NCBI RefSeq assembly: GCF_026196735.1
Contig: NZ_JAPHUF010000017.1
Coordinates: 1 to 43,972 of the forward strand
Source of the DNA: Sulfurimonas sp.
GTDB taxonomy: Bacteria > Campylobacterota > Campylobacteria > Campylobacterales > Sulfurimonadaceae
DNA length: 43,972 bases
Reading direction: 5' to 3'
This document shows, piece by piece, positions 9,205 through 17,568 of this stretch. The position numbers and the translations under genes were made by a program. A model generated the notes under the pieces. That model was not told where the DNA came from, did not search any database, and worked only from the letters and a program-made list of their open reading frames with translations. Positions within the stretch are counted from its first letter, which is position 1. The number at the start of each line of letters is the position of its first letter.

Positions 9205-12200
9205 ATGCGTTCATCAGATGTAAGCTCTATTTTAGATAATAAAGACAGATTGTTGACTCAAACATATTTCGATTTGCAGAGATATTTTGAAGATAAGTAT
9301 GGCAACGATACCGTAGTTTTTATGGAGATAGGAACTTTTTTTGAAGTCTATGAAGTAAACAACGATGAAGAACAGATTGGTAAAGCAAAAGAGATTGCTG
9401 AACTTTTAAATATACAACTTACAAAAAAAAATAAAAATATCATTGAAAATAGTGATAAAAACCCGCTTTTAGCTGGAGTTCCTGCTGTCTCTTTTGAGCG
9501 CTACTTAAGCCGTCTTATCTCAGAGCAAAAATATACCGTCATCGTAGTAAAGCAAAAAGGCAATCCTCCAAAAATAAGCAGATATATTGCACAAATTGTC
9601 TCTCCAGGTACAAACTTTGACCACATAGTAGACAATGATGATAATTATATAGTTTCGCTTTTAGTAGATTGTCACAAAGATATCTATACAGTCGGATACT
9701 CTGCAATAGATGTTACAACAGGAAAGACTTGGCTTTATGAAGGTCATGGAACAAGTGAAGACCCTTCTTATGCACTAGATGAAATCTTTAACCTTCTCAA
9801 TATTTACAGAACTAGTGAGGTTGTTGTTACATTTTTAGATGGCATTACAGACCAGCGACATGTCATACAGTACCTTGAGATACAAGAGCATTACCACTAT
9901 AGCGTGAACAACCAAAGACCTCGTATTGAGTTTCAAAACGAGCTTTTTCGCGAAGTTTATCAGATTCGATCGCTTCTTTCTCCCATAGAGCATTTAGACC
10001 TAGAGAGAAGTCCGATGATTACCGAGTCATTGGCAATACTTATTCACTTTGTAATAGAGCATGACATACATATAGTTCAAAAATTAGACCATCCAAATAT
10101 CATAGATAACCGCCGTTTTATGTATCTTGGCAACAATGCGTTAGAGCAGATGGGTGTAGTCTCTAAAGATAAAAAAGAGTTCACACTTTTAAAAATGATG
10201 GACAAAAGTGCAACAGCTATAGGTCGTCGCCTTTTAAAAGAGAGACTTCTAAACCCGATTATGGAAAAAGATGAGCTTGAACGCAGATACAACCTGATAG
10301 AGAGAGTTTCATCTCATACGAGATATTTAGATGAGACTATGCGAGGAGTCTATGACCTAGAGAGGCTATCGCGCAGACTTGATTTAGGAAGGTTGCATCC
10401 TTTTGAGATGAACCACATATATGAGTCAATGCTTAGTGTGAAAGAATTGATGCTCTATGTCAAAAAGCACAAAATCCAAAAGACTCCTTTTCATGAGAGT
10501 GAAGTAGATGAGTTTTTAAGGGATATAAGCAAAAGCATAGACCTTGATGTATCCCGCCGTTTTACAAATGCAACGGTGGATGAGAATTTTTTAATGAGGG
10601 GTGTTGATGAGACTATAGATACTCTTGTTAAAGAAAACTCCACTATGCTTATAGCTTTTGAAGATATCATGGCTAAGATTGAGATACTGTTAGAGAGCGC
10701 TAATGCCGGTAGCTCAAGCCGCTTAGTTACACTTGGTTTGCTGGAAAAAGAGGGTTATTATATCTCTCTTAGCAAAAATAGATTCACTATGATAGAAGAT
10801 GAGTTTAAAAAGAGCGAGGATTTTAAAGAGTTCACTGTTAAAAAGCTTACAAACTCTGTGAAAATCACATCAGATTTTACAGATAATCTCTCAGATAAGA
10901 TTATGAAAAACCGCCGCAAGATAATCTCTCTGGTTAGAGATAGATATATACAGCTTCAAGGTATTTATGAGAGGCGATACTCTCTGCTGTTTGACCGTGT
11001 AATAGGTTATGTTGCAGACTTGGATGTTGGGGTAAGCTCATCAAAAGTTGCCGACATGTATAAACACTCAAGACCAATGATAGTTGATGTTGAAGAAGAT
11101 GAAAACTTTATGCAGGTTATGCAGCTTCGTCATCCGCTTATAGAGGTTCAAGAACGCGGCGGAATATATGTCCCAAATGATATAGTCATGGGAAACCGCT
11201 CTTATATGGATCTGCCTCATCCTGAGACAGTTATGACTGAAGTTAGTGTGCATGACGGACATGATGTAAACGGTGTACTTTTGTATGGAATAAACTCAAG
11301 TGGAAAATCATCACTTATGAAAAGTATAGGAATAGCTACTCTTATGGCGCAGTCAGGCTTTTTTGTAAGCGCTGCTGTTATGAAATTTTCTCTGTTTGAT
11401 TCACTTTTTACTCGTATTGTCTCTAAAGATAATCTCGCAAAAGGACTTTCGACTTTTGCGGTTGAGATGTTGGAGATGAAAAATATATTTAACCGAGCCA
11501 CAGTTGGTTCACTTATACTTGGTGATGAGATAAGCCACGGAACAGAAACACTCTCTGGAGTAGCGATAGTATCAAGTGCTATTATCAAGTTAGCAAAACT
11601 TCGTTCACTATTTTTGTTTGCTACACATCTCCACCAACTCTCAACTATGAAAGAGATTACTTCACTGAACAATGTTGTAGATTTACATCTAAGTGTTGAA
11701 TATGATGAAGAAAAAGATACTCTACTTTTCAATAGAGTCTTGCAAGCTGGAAGTGGAAGCAGTATATATGGTTTAGAATTTGCAAAATCACTTCATATGG
11801 ATAGTGAGTTCTTAGATACTGCCAATAAAATCAGGAAACGACTCGCAAAAGATTTTGATGAGTTAGAACTTCTTGTGAAGAAAAAAACAAGTAAGTATAA
11901 CAAAGACCTCTATGTAACCAAGTGCGTAATTTGTGGCAGTTTAGCTGAAGATGTTCACCATATTAACCATAAGTCTTTAGCTGACTCTGCTGGGTTTATA
12001 GGGCATTTTCATAAAGATTCAAAGCATAACCTTGTTCCACTATGTAAGGATCATCACAAAGAGATACATGATGGTAAAATAAGAGTTGATGGTTTTGTTA
12101 TGACTTCAAATGGTTTAGAGTTAAAGTTCCAAGAGCAGATGAGTAAGCCTAAAGAAGTTAAAATAGAAGAACCTGAAATCAATGAAGTAAAACAAAAAGA

Positions 12201-12237
12201 TGAGTCTGATGGCTTTGTGTTGGATGACTGGGATTAA
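9205..12237 (+). CDS. MutS7-type mismatch-binding ATPase with C-terminal HNH endonuclease domain
   Basis: 1010 residues. The N-terminal mismatch-recognition domain carries GTFFEVYEV (about 47-55), the counterpart of the Phe-x-Glu wedge of MutS (here FFE), so mismatch binding is plausible. Connector, lever and clamp regions follow (about 130-640). The ATPase has Walker A GINSSGKSSL (about 695), Walker B LILGDEISHGTET and ATHLHQL. The C-terminus (about 906-965) is an HNH nuclease: CVICG, VHHINHK, HNLVPLCKDHHKEIH, with two Cys pairs for zinc. This MutS plus HNH architecture is that of the MutS7 subfamily, described in epsilonproteobacteria, octocoral mitochondria and giant viruses. It could recognise and nick in one polypeptide, since no mutL or mutH is seen here. 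Monocistronic. Function beyond the family is inferred. Confidence 0.9.
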   Translation: MRSSDVSSILDNKDRLLTQTYFDLQRYFEDKYGNDTVVFMEIGTFFEVYEVNNDEEQIGKAKEIAELLNIQLTKKNKNIIENSDKNPLLAGVPAVSFERYLSRLISEQKYTVIVVKQKGNPPKISRYIAQIVSPGTNFDHIVDNDDNYIVSLLVDCHKDIYTVGYSAIDVTTGKTWLYEGHGTSEDPSYALDEIFNLLNIYRTSEVVVTFLDGITDQRHVIQYLEIQEHYHYSVNNQRPRIEFQNELFREVYQIRSLLSPIEHLDLERSPMITESLAILIHFVIEHDIHIVQKLDHPNIIDNRRFMYLGNNALEQMGVVSKDKKEFTLLKMMDKSATAIGRRLLKERLLNPIMEKDELERRYNLIERVSSHTRYLDETMRGVYDLERLSRRLDLGRLHPFEMNHIYESMLSVKELMLYVKKHKIQKTPFHESEVDEFLRDISKSIDLDVSRRFTNATVDENFLMRGVDETIDTLVKENSTMLIAFEDIMAKIEILLESANAGSSSRLVTLGLLEKEGYYISLSKNRFTMIEDEFKKSEDFKEFTVKKLTNSVKITSDFTDNLSDKIMKNRRKIISLVRDRYIQLQGIYERRYSLLFDRVIGYVADLDVGVSSSKVADMYKHSRPMIVDVEEDENFMQVMQLRHPLIEVQERGGIYVPNDIVMGNRSYMDLPHPETVMTEVSVHDGHDVNGVLLYGINSSGKSSLMKSIGIATLMAQSGFFVSAAVMKFSLFDSLFTRIVSKDNLAKGLSTFAVEMLEMKNIFNRATVGSLILGDEISHGTETLSGVAIVSSAIIKLAKLRSLFLFATHLHQLSTMKEITSLNNVVDLHLSVEYDEEKDTLLFNRVLQAGSGSSIYGLEFAKSLHMDSEFLDTANKIRKRLAKDFDELELLVKKKTSKYNKDLYVTKCVICGSLAEDVHHINHKSLADSAGFIGHFHKDSKHNLVPLCKDHHKEIHDGKIRVDGFVMTSNGLELKFQEQMSKPKEVKIEEPEINEVKQKDESDGFVLDDWD

Positions 12238-12250
12238 ATAATCACCCTGC

Positions 12251-12290
12251 TGTTAATACTTCGTTAAACCTCTATTAAAATGTTGTTAAG
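12251..12290 (+). promoter_or_regulatory. Four direct repeats at 11 bp spacing, probable response-regulator binding array
   Basis: GTTAA occurs at 12252, 12263 and 12285, and ATTAA at 12274, so four TTAA-cored half-sites are spaced exactly 11 bp apart on one face of the helix. This is the usual layout for head-to-tail binding by OmpR-family regulators. The array ends 11 bp before the TATACT box, and the last two sites flank the expected -35 position. The OmpR-type regulator encoded at 12791-13468 is the obvious candidate, implying autoregulation. Confidence 0.65.
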
Positions 12291-12300
12291 CCACTTAGCC

Positions 12301-12306
12301 TATACT
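12301..12306 (+). promoter_or_regulatory. Putative -10 box for the spy-like/two-component operon
   Basis: TATACT lies 28 bp before the ATG at 12334, immediately downstream of the 11-bp-spaced repeat array. No good -35 is visible, consistent with an activator-dependent promoter. Confidence 0.45.
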
Positions 12307-12333
12307 TTGAGTATCTAAAGTAAGGAGTTCATT

Positions 12334-12819
12334 ATGAACACAAAAATAATTTTAAGTTTAGGTGCTACAGCACTTTTAGCATCATCACTGTTAGCATTTT
12401 CTCCTCAAAGTGGTAAAGGACAAGGAAATAACGCTGGATGTAATCAACAAAAGATGATGAAAGGTCAAGGACATAGAGGAAATAAGGGTTTGGTAAAAAT
12501 GTTTATGAAACTTGATTTAAGTGATAAACAAAGAGCTGAGGTTAAAGCTATCGTCAAGGCTAGTATGGAAAGTATGCCAAAACCGCATAGTGCATTTAGT
12601 GATGATTCTTTTGATAAAAAAGCGTTCATTAAATTGGCAAAAGAGAAAAGAGATGGTAAAATAAAAAGAAGAGCTGAAATGATTGAAAAAATTTATAAAG
12701 TACTAGACTCTTCTCAAAAGAAAGATTTTAAAACTATGCTCGATATGAGACAGCTTATGAAAAAAAACATGATGCTAGGCGGAGGCCAAAATGCTAAAAA
12801 TTGCAATGGTAGAAGATGA
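12334..12819 (+). CDS. Spy/CpxP-like small periplasmic protein
   Basis: 161 residues, with signal peptide (Lys, hydrophobic stretch, cleavage near residue 21). The mature protein is very basic and Met/Lys/Gln-rich. It has two helical motifs of the Spy/CpxP type (LDLSDKQRAEVKAIV at about 60 and VLDSSQKKDFKTML at about 128), which fit the LTxxQ-like repeats of this chaperone family only loosely. The start is supported by AAGGAG 7 nt upstream. The 3' end overlaps the response-regulator gene by 29 nt in another frame. The usual role of such proteins is periplasmic stress sensing with feedback on the partner sensor kinase; that is inferred from family and operon. Confidence 0.7.
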   Translation: MNTKIILSLGATALLASSLLAFSPQSGKGQGNNAGCNQQKMMKGQGHRGNKGLVKMFMKLDLSDKQRAEVKAIVKASMESMPKPHSAFSDDSFDKKAFIKLAKEKRDGKIKRRAEMIEKIYKVLDSSQKKDFKTMLDMRQLMKKNMMLGGGQNAKNCNGRR

Positions 12820-13468
12820 CAGAGAGTTAGCAGATGTCTTGACTCAGTATTTGTCAAAATTTAATATCTCGGTAACAAACTATGAAGACCCGTTTTTAGC
12901 ACTTAGTGCCATAGCTTTAGAGGAGTTTGATCTAATCATTTTAGATCTTACTCTTCCTGGTATGGATGGACTGGAAGTTTGTAAAGAGCTTGTTAGCAAG
13001 CATGATATTCCCATTATAATTTCAAGTGCTAGAAGTGATATAACAGATAAAGTCATAGCATTAGAACTTGGTGCGGATGACTACTTAGCAAAGCCGTATG
13101 AGCCTAGAGAACTTGAAGTTAGAATCAAGACTATACTTAGACGCTTTAACAAAAGTATGCCAAAAGTAGTTGAAGATAAAAAAGAGATATTTGTTTTAGA
13201 TGAAGAAAAACAAGAGATAAAAAAAGACGGTAAGTTTATAAAGTTCACTCCTGCAGAGTTTCAAATAATGTCTTTAATGTGCAAAAGAAAAGGTTTTGTA
13301 GTTTCAAGATATGATATTTTAGATAGTTGTGACCTTTTTAACAGTGATGAGGATAGTGGAAGTATAGCGGTAATCATAAACAGAATAAGACATAAAATAG
13401 AAGAAGATCCAAAAAAACCAAATTATTTTTTAACTATCAGAGGTGCGGGGTATAAATTAGTAGAATGA
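12791..13468 (+). CDS. OmpR-family response regulator (ArsR/HP0166-like)
   Basis: 225 residues. Receiver domain 1-120: acidic pair E8/D9-D10, phospho-acceptor D52 in LDLTLPGMDG, conserved Ser in IISSARSD and Lys in LAKPYEP. The winged-helix DNA-binding domain occupies about 130-225 (FTPAEFQIMSLMCKRKGFVVSRYDIL, INRIRHKIEEDP, RGAGYKLVE). The ATG at 12791 has GGAGG about 5 nt upstream, inside the spy-like gene. It overlaps the kinase gene by 4 nt (ATGA). In Helicobacter the related ArsRS pair responds to acid; the signal here is unknown. The 11-bp-spaced repeats at 12251-12290 are its probable site. Confidence 0.9.
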   Translation: MLKIAMVEDDRELADVLTQYLSKFNISVTNYEDPFLALSAIALEEFDLIILDLTLPGMDGLEVCKELVSKHDIPIIISSARSDITDKVIALELGADDYLAKPYEPRELEVRIKTILRRFNKSMPKVVEDKKEIFVLDEEKQEIKKDGKFIKFTPAEFQIMSLMCKRKGFVVSRYDILDSCDLFNSDEDSGSIAVIINRIRHKIEEDPKKPNYFLTIRGAGYKLVE

Positions 13469-14694
13469 AAAAAGATTCCATACTGTTTGCAATAACCGTA
13501 ACTTTTGTAACATCGTTAATATTGATTTTAATCAGCTTTGTTGTGCTCTATGTAGGCTCTCAAAAAAGAGAAGAGCACTTTATGCAAAAGATTAACAGCG
13601 ATACAACTCAAATGTTTTTTAGAGAGTATAGACATAATGGCTTGAGTAAAGAGCTAGAAGAAGAGTTGCAAATTATGAACTTTTCAATTATAAGTGACAC
13701 ACAAGAGCAAAACAAAATACTCAGTGATAAAAAATTATTACATGTAGATGAAAGAACCACCAGAAGAGCCAGATTTGAGCAGTTAAAACTCAATGGTAAG
13801 TATTATGTATATATTCAGACACCAAGAGGCAGTGTACTATTAGCTAACAACAACAAAAGCACAAATCATCAAAGTACAATTTTAGTTATATTTTCAGTTA
13901 TATTTTTAGCATTTATTTTTTTATATATAACCACATTAAAAAAGTTAAAACCGCTTAAAGCTTTAAGAAAGAAAGTTCAAAGATTGGCAAATGAAGATTT
14001 TGAGATAGATTGTGCAACAACAAAACAAGATGAGATATCGCTTCTTGCAAATGAGTTTAGTAAATCTGCCAAAAAACTAAAAAATCTAAAAGAATCAAGA
14101 AATATTTTCATCAGAAATATTATGCATGAGTTAAAAACACCCATTACTAAAGGAAAGTTTCTAACTCAACTAGAACAAACAGAAGAAAATAGTGAAAAAA
14201 TGCAAAAAGTCTTTTACAGGCTTGAAGCACTGATTAATGAATTTGCCTCTATTGAAGAGTTGATATCTAGTAAAAAAGTATTGGACAAAAAAGAGTACTA
14301 TTTAGCAGATGTCATTGACAATGCGGTTGACCTTTTGATGTGCGATGAGAATAGTGTAATTCAGGAGTATGAAAATATTAAAATCAATATTGACTTCAAA
14401 CTGTTCTCAATTGCTATTAAAAATCTAATCGACAATGGCATAAAGTACTCTGAGGACAGTAGGGTAGTTGTAAAAACAGATGCAAACAAGATAATATTTG
14501 AAAACAGAGGCAAAGAACTACTATATGAATTAGATGCGTATTATGAACCGTTTTTTAAGGGGGATAATGTGCAATCAAATCAAAGTTTTGGACTTGGTTT
14601 ATATATTGTAAAGAATATACTAAATGCTAATGAATATAGCTTAAAATACGAGTATACTGATGGGGTAAACAGCTTTATATTAGAGAAAAATTAA
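13465..14694 (+). CDS. ArsS-family sensor histidine kinase
   Basis: 409 residues. TM1 at about 7-29, a periplasmic sensor region of about 105 residues, TM2 at about 138-157, then a HAMP-like linker (LKPLKALRKKVQRLANEDF). The dimerisation/phospho-acceptor box has His about 221 in NIMHELKTPITKGK, the form typical of Campylobacterota ArsS kinases. The catalytic domain shows the N box (IKNLIDNGIKYS) and the late glycine motif (SFGLGLYIVKNI); the G1 box is degenerate (FENRGKEL), also usual for this family. The periplasmic region has one possible acid-titratable His (RHNG). Its stop codon overlaps that of the convergent small gene by 4 bp. Confidence 0.9.
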   Translation: MKKDSILFAITVTFVTSLILILISFVVLYVGSQKREEHFMQKINSDTTQMFFREYRHNGLSKELEEELQIMNFSIISDTQEQNKILSDKKLLHVDERTTRRARFEQLKLNGKYYVYIQTPRGSVLLANNNKSTNHQSTILVIFSVIFLAFIFLYITTLKKLKPLKALRKKVQRLANEDFEIDCATTKQDEISLLANEFSKSAKKLKNLKESRNIFIRNIMHELKTPITKGKFLTQLEQTEENSEKMQKVFYRLEALINEFASIEELISSKKVLDKKEYYLADVIDNAVDLLMCDENSVIQEYENIKINIDFKLFSIAIKNLIDNGIKYSEDSRVVVKTDANKIIFENRGKELLYELDAYYEPFFKGDNVQSNQSFGLGLYIVKNILNANEYSLKYEYTDGVNSFILEKN

Positions 14695-15134
14695 CGGTTT
14701 TGAAGTAACATCTGACTCTTGTCAATAACAATATTGTCCATATTGTTAGATATAGAATACTCTAAGACATAGAAAAGATCTTTTATCATATTTTCATTAT
14801 TTTCATAATCTTCTGAAAAGACTACACTTGTGTATAATTTTTTGCCAAAGTTTTTATTTTGGAATGCAGTTTGTAAGTTTGAAGTGGCTTTAATGGCATT
14901 TTGGGAAGTTGTTGAATCCAGAATGATGCAACAGAGATTTTTCTCTAGTTCAATAAACATGTCTGTTTTTCTTTTGTGATCGATAAAATCTTTAAAGTTA
15001 ACATTATTGTCAGATAACCAAAGTGTTAGTGAATATTCAACACCATATCTTTTTTCTCTGTATGAGTACTCTTCCAAATTATCCATAATAAGTTTATAGT
15101 ACTTCTGAAAATTGTCTTTTATGAGATTTTGCAT
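14691..15134 (-). CDS. Hypothetical protein, possibly a degenerate GGDEF-fold domain
   Basis: 147 residues from the ATG at 15134, which has GGAG 6 nt upstream; an upstream TTG at 15146 overlaps that ribosome binding site and is rejected. No signal peptide or membrane span. The pattern YGVEYSLTLWLSDN ... FKDFID ... LEKNLCCIILDST ... ATSNLQTAF ... YTSVVFSED has the strand/helix rhythm of a diguanylate cyclase fold, but there is no GGDEF motif or nucleotide pocket, so it could at most be a non-catalytic relative. I do not recognise the family. It is convergent with the ArsS gene, sharing TTAA as overlapping stops, and divergent from a lipoprotein gene. Confidence 0.7.
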   Translation of the reverse strand: MQNLIKDNFQKYYKLIMDNLEEYSYREKRYGVEYSLTLWLSDNNVNFKDFIDHKRKTDMFIELEKNLCCIILDSTTSQNAIKATSNLQTAFQNKNFGKKLYTSVVFSEDYENNENMIKDLFYVLEYSISNNMDNIVIDKSQMLLQNR

Positions 15135-15238
15135 GCATATCTCCAAATTTTATTTAGAAGTATAATAACATTGTCTAACTAACGACTATATTAAAAAACA
15201 GATAATTTTACTAAAAGAAAGTTATAATTTAAAAACTG

Positions 15239-15244
15239 TATAAT
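15239..15244 (+). promoter_or_regulatory. Putative -10 box upstream of the lipoprotein gene
   Basis: TATAAT lies 26 bp before the ATG at 15270 within a 135 bp AT-rich divergent gap. On the opposite strand TATACT at 15164-15159 is a candidate -10 for the 14691-15134 gene. Both lack clear -35 boxes. Confidence 0.4.
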
Positions 15245-15269
15245 TCATCATTGGATAATTGGAGAAAAT

Positions 15270-15617
15270 ATGAAAAAATTAGCAATAACTATAGGCATAC
15301 TTTTTAGCATTATGATTTCTGGATGTACTCAAGAGACTCAGAATAAGATGGGAAGAACTATACAAAACTGGACCGGAACAAATGGTGTTTTAGATATTTA
15401 TATGGGTGAAAAACTTGTAAAAAGATTCATAAAGATAGATAAACTATCAACGGCAGAGGCTACCCAAGGAGGTTCCCCAAGAACTTATCGTTACGGATAC
15501 GGTTATTTGGATTTAAACTACAATTACAAAGTAGATGATGGAGAGAAAAAGCTATATTTTGAGATAAGTGACTATGCTACTCCATATATTTTTTATGACA
15601 ATCCAGGTACTAAATAG
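15270..15617 (+). CDS. Small lipoprotein of unknown function
   Basis: 115 residues. A short signal peptide ends in a lipobox (SIMISGC, Cys at 19), so the mature protein is lipid-anchored. The remainder (about 96 residues) is rich in Tyr and Lys with a YRYGYGYLDLNYNYKVD segment that looks beta-rich; it carries no other Cys. GGAG lies 7 nt before the ATG. The stop codon TAG shares its last base with the GTG start of dapE, so the two are co-translated, although no functional link is evident. I do not recognise the family beyond its lipoprotein nature. Confidence 0.8.
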   Translation: MKKLAITIGILFSIMISGCTQETQNKMGRTIQNWTGTNGVLDIYMGEKLVKRFIKIDKLSTAEATQGGSPRTYRYGYGYLDLNYNYKVDDGEKKLYFEISDYATPYIFYDNPGTK

Positions 15618-16714
15618 TGCAGATAATAGAACTTTTTAAATATATGATAGCTCAAAAGAGCGAGACTCCTGATGATGGAGGACTTCTGGATTTTATAGAG
15701 AGCTATCTGCCGGATTTTACAGCCGTTCGTGTTGATGTAGAAGATGTCAAAAATCTCTTTATTTATAAGAAATTTGCAGATGGTGATCACCTCTGCTTTG
15801 CAGGACATGTAGATGTTGTTCCAGCTGGCCGAGGATGGGACACAAATCCTTATGAAGCAGTTGAGAAAGACGGCTTTGTATTTGGTCGCGGTACTCAAGA
15901 TATGAAAAGCGGTGTGGCTGCCTTTACTCAGGCTGTAAAAGAAGCTCAAAACTTCAAAGGTACACTTTCTCTTTTGCTTACTTCAGATGAAGAGGGTGAA
16001 GCGACATATGGGACTGTAAAAGTTTTAGAGTTTTTAGAGAATAACGAGATGCTTCCCGATGCTGTAGTCGTTGCAGAACCTACATGTGAAGATAATTTTG
16101 GCGATGCCATAAAAGTAGGGCGCCGCGGTTCTATAAACGGCTACATTACTTTAAAAGGCAAACAGGGTCATGCAGCATATCCTGAAAAAGCCATAAATCC
16201 CATACATAATATAGCTCAGGTCCTCTCAGATATGGCAGGAGTTGATTTAGATAAGGGTGATGAGTTTTTTAGTCCAAGCAAATTTGTAATAACAGATATA
16301 CGCTCTGGCATGCAGGTGACAAATGTAACACCAAGTCATCTTGATATGATGTTTAATGTTAGAAACACGACTTTGACTACTCAAAAAGAAGTTACCGCAT
16401 TTGTTGCAAAAAATCTTAATGGACTTGATTATGAATTAAGGTTGACACAGGGTTCATATCCGTTTAGAACAAATACTGATACAAAACTTGTAAAAAATAT
16501 TGACTCCTCAATTGAAAAAATAACGGGTATTAAACCAAAACACTCAACCGCAGGCGGTACTTCAGATGCAAGATTTATAGCTGCTGCTGGCATAGATGTT
16601 ATAGAGTTTGGTGTTAAAAACGATACAATACATAGTATAAATGAGAGAACAACTAAAAAAGAAGTTCAAGATCTTTATGAAGTATTTAAAGATTTAATTA
16701 AGACATGGAAATAG
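15617..16714 (+). CDS. dapE: Succinyl-diaminopimelate desuccinylase
   Basis: 365 residues, M20 metallopeptidase family. Removes succinate from N-succinyl-LL-diaminopimelate in lysine and peptidoglycan synthesis. Visible motifs: FAGHVDVVPAG (first zinc His and Asp), GRGTQDMKSG (bridging Asp), TSDEEGEA (catalytic and zinc Glu), VVAEPT, the dimerisation-domain GQGHAA-like KGKQGHAAYPEKA, and TAGGTSDARF. The last zinc His is expected near IHSINERT. The start is GTG at 15617, overlapping the preceding stop by one base; the first residues QIIELFKYMIAQKSETPDDGG match the family N-terminus. The thioredoxin-like gene follows after 7 nt. Confidence 0.94.
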   Translation: MQIIELFKYMIAQKSETPDDGGLLDFIESYLPDFTAVRVDVEDVKNLFIYKKFADGDHLCFAGHVDVVPAGRGWDTNPYEAVEKDGFVFGRGTQDMKSGVAAFTQAVKEAQNFKGTLSLLLTSDEEGEATYGTVKVLEFLENNEMLPDAVVVAEPTCEDNFGDAIKVGRRGSINGYITLKGKQGHAAYPEKAINPIHNIAQVLSDMAGVDLDKGDEFFSPSKFVITDIRSGMQVTNVTPSHLDMMFNVRNTTLTTQKEVTAFVAKNLNGLDYELRLTQGSYPFRTNTDTKLVKNIDSSIEKITGIKPKHSTAGGTSDARFIAAAGIDVIEFGVKNDTIHSINERTTKKEVQDLYEVFKDLIKTWK

Positions 16715-16721
16715 GAGCTAG

Positions 16722-17114
16722 ATGATGAGGTATTTAATTTTAACAATCGCACTAATATCAACTCTTTGTGCTGTTGACTGGCCGAGTGATTACGATGAAG
16801 CTAAAGAGCAGGCAAAAAAAGAGAAGAAAAACATTTACATGTTGATAGGGTCCGAGTATTGTCCATGGTGTGAAAAGTTTGAGAAAAAAGTTTTATCTCA
16901 AAAAGAGGTAATTGAAAAATTAGAAAAAGACTATGTTCTAATCTATCTTTCAAGAGAGATAGATGATATACCAACTCATTTAGAGAAAACTCCTGTTCCT
17001 AGGCATTACTTCTTAACTGAAAATGGCGAAATAATATATACAATAGTCGGCTATAGAAGTGTTGAAGCTTTATATGAAGTCTTAAATGATGTTAAGGAAG
17101 AAAACGAAGATTAA
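16722..17114 (+). CDS. Periplasmic thioredoxin-fold protein with CPWC motif
   Basis: 130 residues. Signal peptide (MMRYLILTIALISTLCA, cleavage before VDW). The mature domain is a compact thioredoxin fold (Thioredoxin_7/SoxW-like): redox-active EYCPWCEKFEKKVL at about 46-59 and the cis-Pro segment KTPVPRHYFLTENGE. The CPWC active site is unlike the CGPC of thioredoxin and is found in periplasmic reductants. It is likely to act in extracytoplasmic disulfide or c-type cytochrome handling; the substrate is not apparent. AGGAG precedes the ATG-ATG start. It is probably co-transcribed with dapE. Confidence 0.8.
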   Translation: MMRYLILTIALISTLCAVDWPSDYDEAKEQAKKEKKNIYMLIGSEYCPWCEKFEKKVLSQKEVIEKLEKDYVLIYLSREIDDIPTHLEKTPVPRHYFLTENGEIIYTIVGYRSVEALYEVLNDVKEENED

Positions 17115-17193
17115 TCTTGTTCAGCTAAGCATTAATAAAATTAAAATAAGTAAAAACTTAGTAGAATTCTACAGAATATTTTAAAGGAATTAG

Positions 17194-17568
17194 ATGAAAT
17201 TTGTACAAACGAGCAAAGCGCCATCGGCAATAGGACCATATTCCCAAGCAGTAGTAGCTAATAAAATGGTGTATACATCAGGACAGATCGCTCTTACTCC
17301 CGAGGGTGTTATGCTCGAGAATGATGTGGTCGTTCAGACAAAACAGGTACTGAAAAATCTTCAGGCAGTTTTAGAAGAGGCGGGCGCTTCAATGCAAAGC
17401 GTTATTAAAACTACTATATTTCTGGACTCTATGGATGATTTTGCAACGGTCAATGAGATATATGCTCAGGCTTTTGGTTCTCACAAACCCGCACGCTCAA
17501 CGGTCGCAGTTAAGACGCTTCCAAAAAATGCACTTGTAGAGATCGATGCAGTAGCGCTGGTAAAATGA
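17194..17568 (+). CDS. ridA: RidA family enamine/imine deaminase
   Basis: 124 residues, full family length. Hydrolyses reactive 2-aminoacrylate-type enamines released by PLP enzymes. Signature elements: APSAIGPYSQAV at the N-terminus, YTSGQIALTPEG, the catalytic Arg in ARSTVAV and Glu in LVEIDAVAL. AAAGGAAT lies upstream of the ATG. Its TGA overlaps the ATG of the TolC gene by 4 nt, so an enamine deaminase is translationally coupled to an efflux system, which is odd in function. A perfect 12 bp palindrome (GTAGAATTCTAC, 17161-17172) lies in the promoter gap. Confidence 0.92.
   Translation: MKFVQTSKAPSAIGPYSQAVVANKMVYTSGQIALTPEGVMLENDVVVQTKQVLKNLQAVLEEAGASMQSVIKTTIFLDSMDDFATVNEIYAQAFGSHKPARSTVAVKTLPKNALVEIDAVALVK

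Noticed and set aside
11217-11732. 171-codon minus-strand frame inside the MutS7 gene
   Set aside because: It lies wholly opposite the conserved ATPase domain, has Ser-rich low-complexity translation and no ribosome binding site.
15030-15045. TGAATATTCA inside the small minus-strand gene as another TetR site
   Set aside because: The half-sites have no 4 bp spacer and lie within coding sequence, so they do not match the two promoter copies.
17161-17172. Perfect 12 bp palindrome GTAGAATTCTAC before ridA
   Set aside because: It is a single, AT-rich copy that does not match the TGAAT-N4-ATTCA sites; short palindromes like this arise by chance, so no operator is called.
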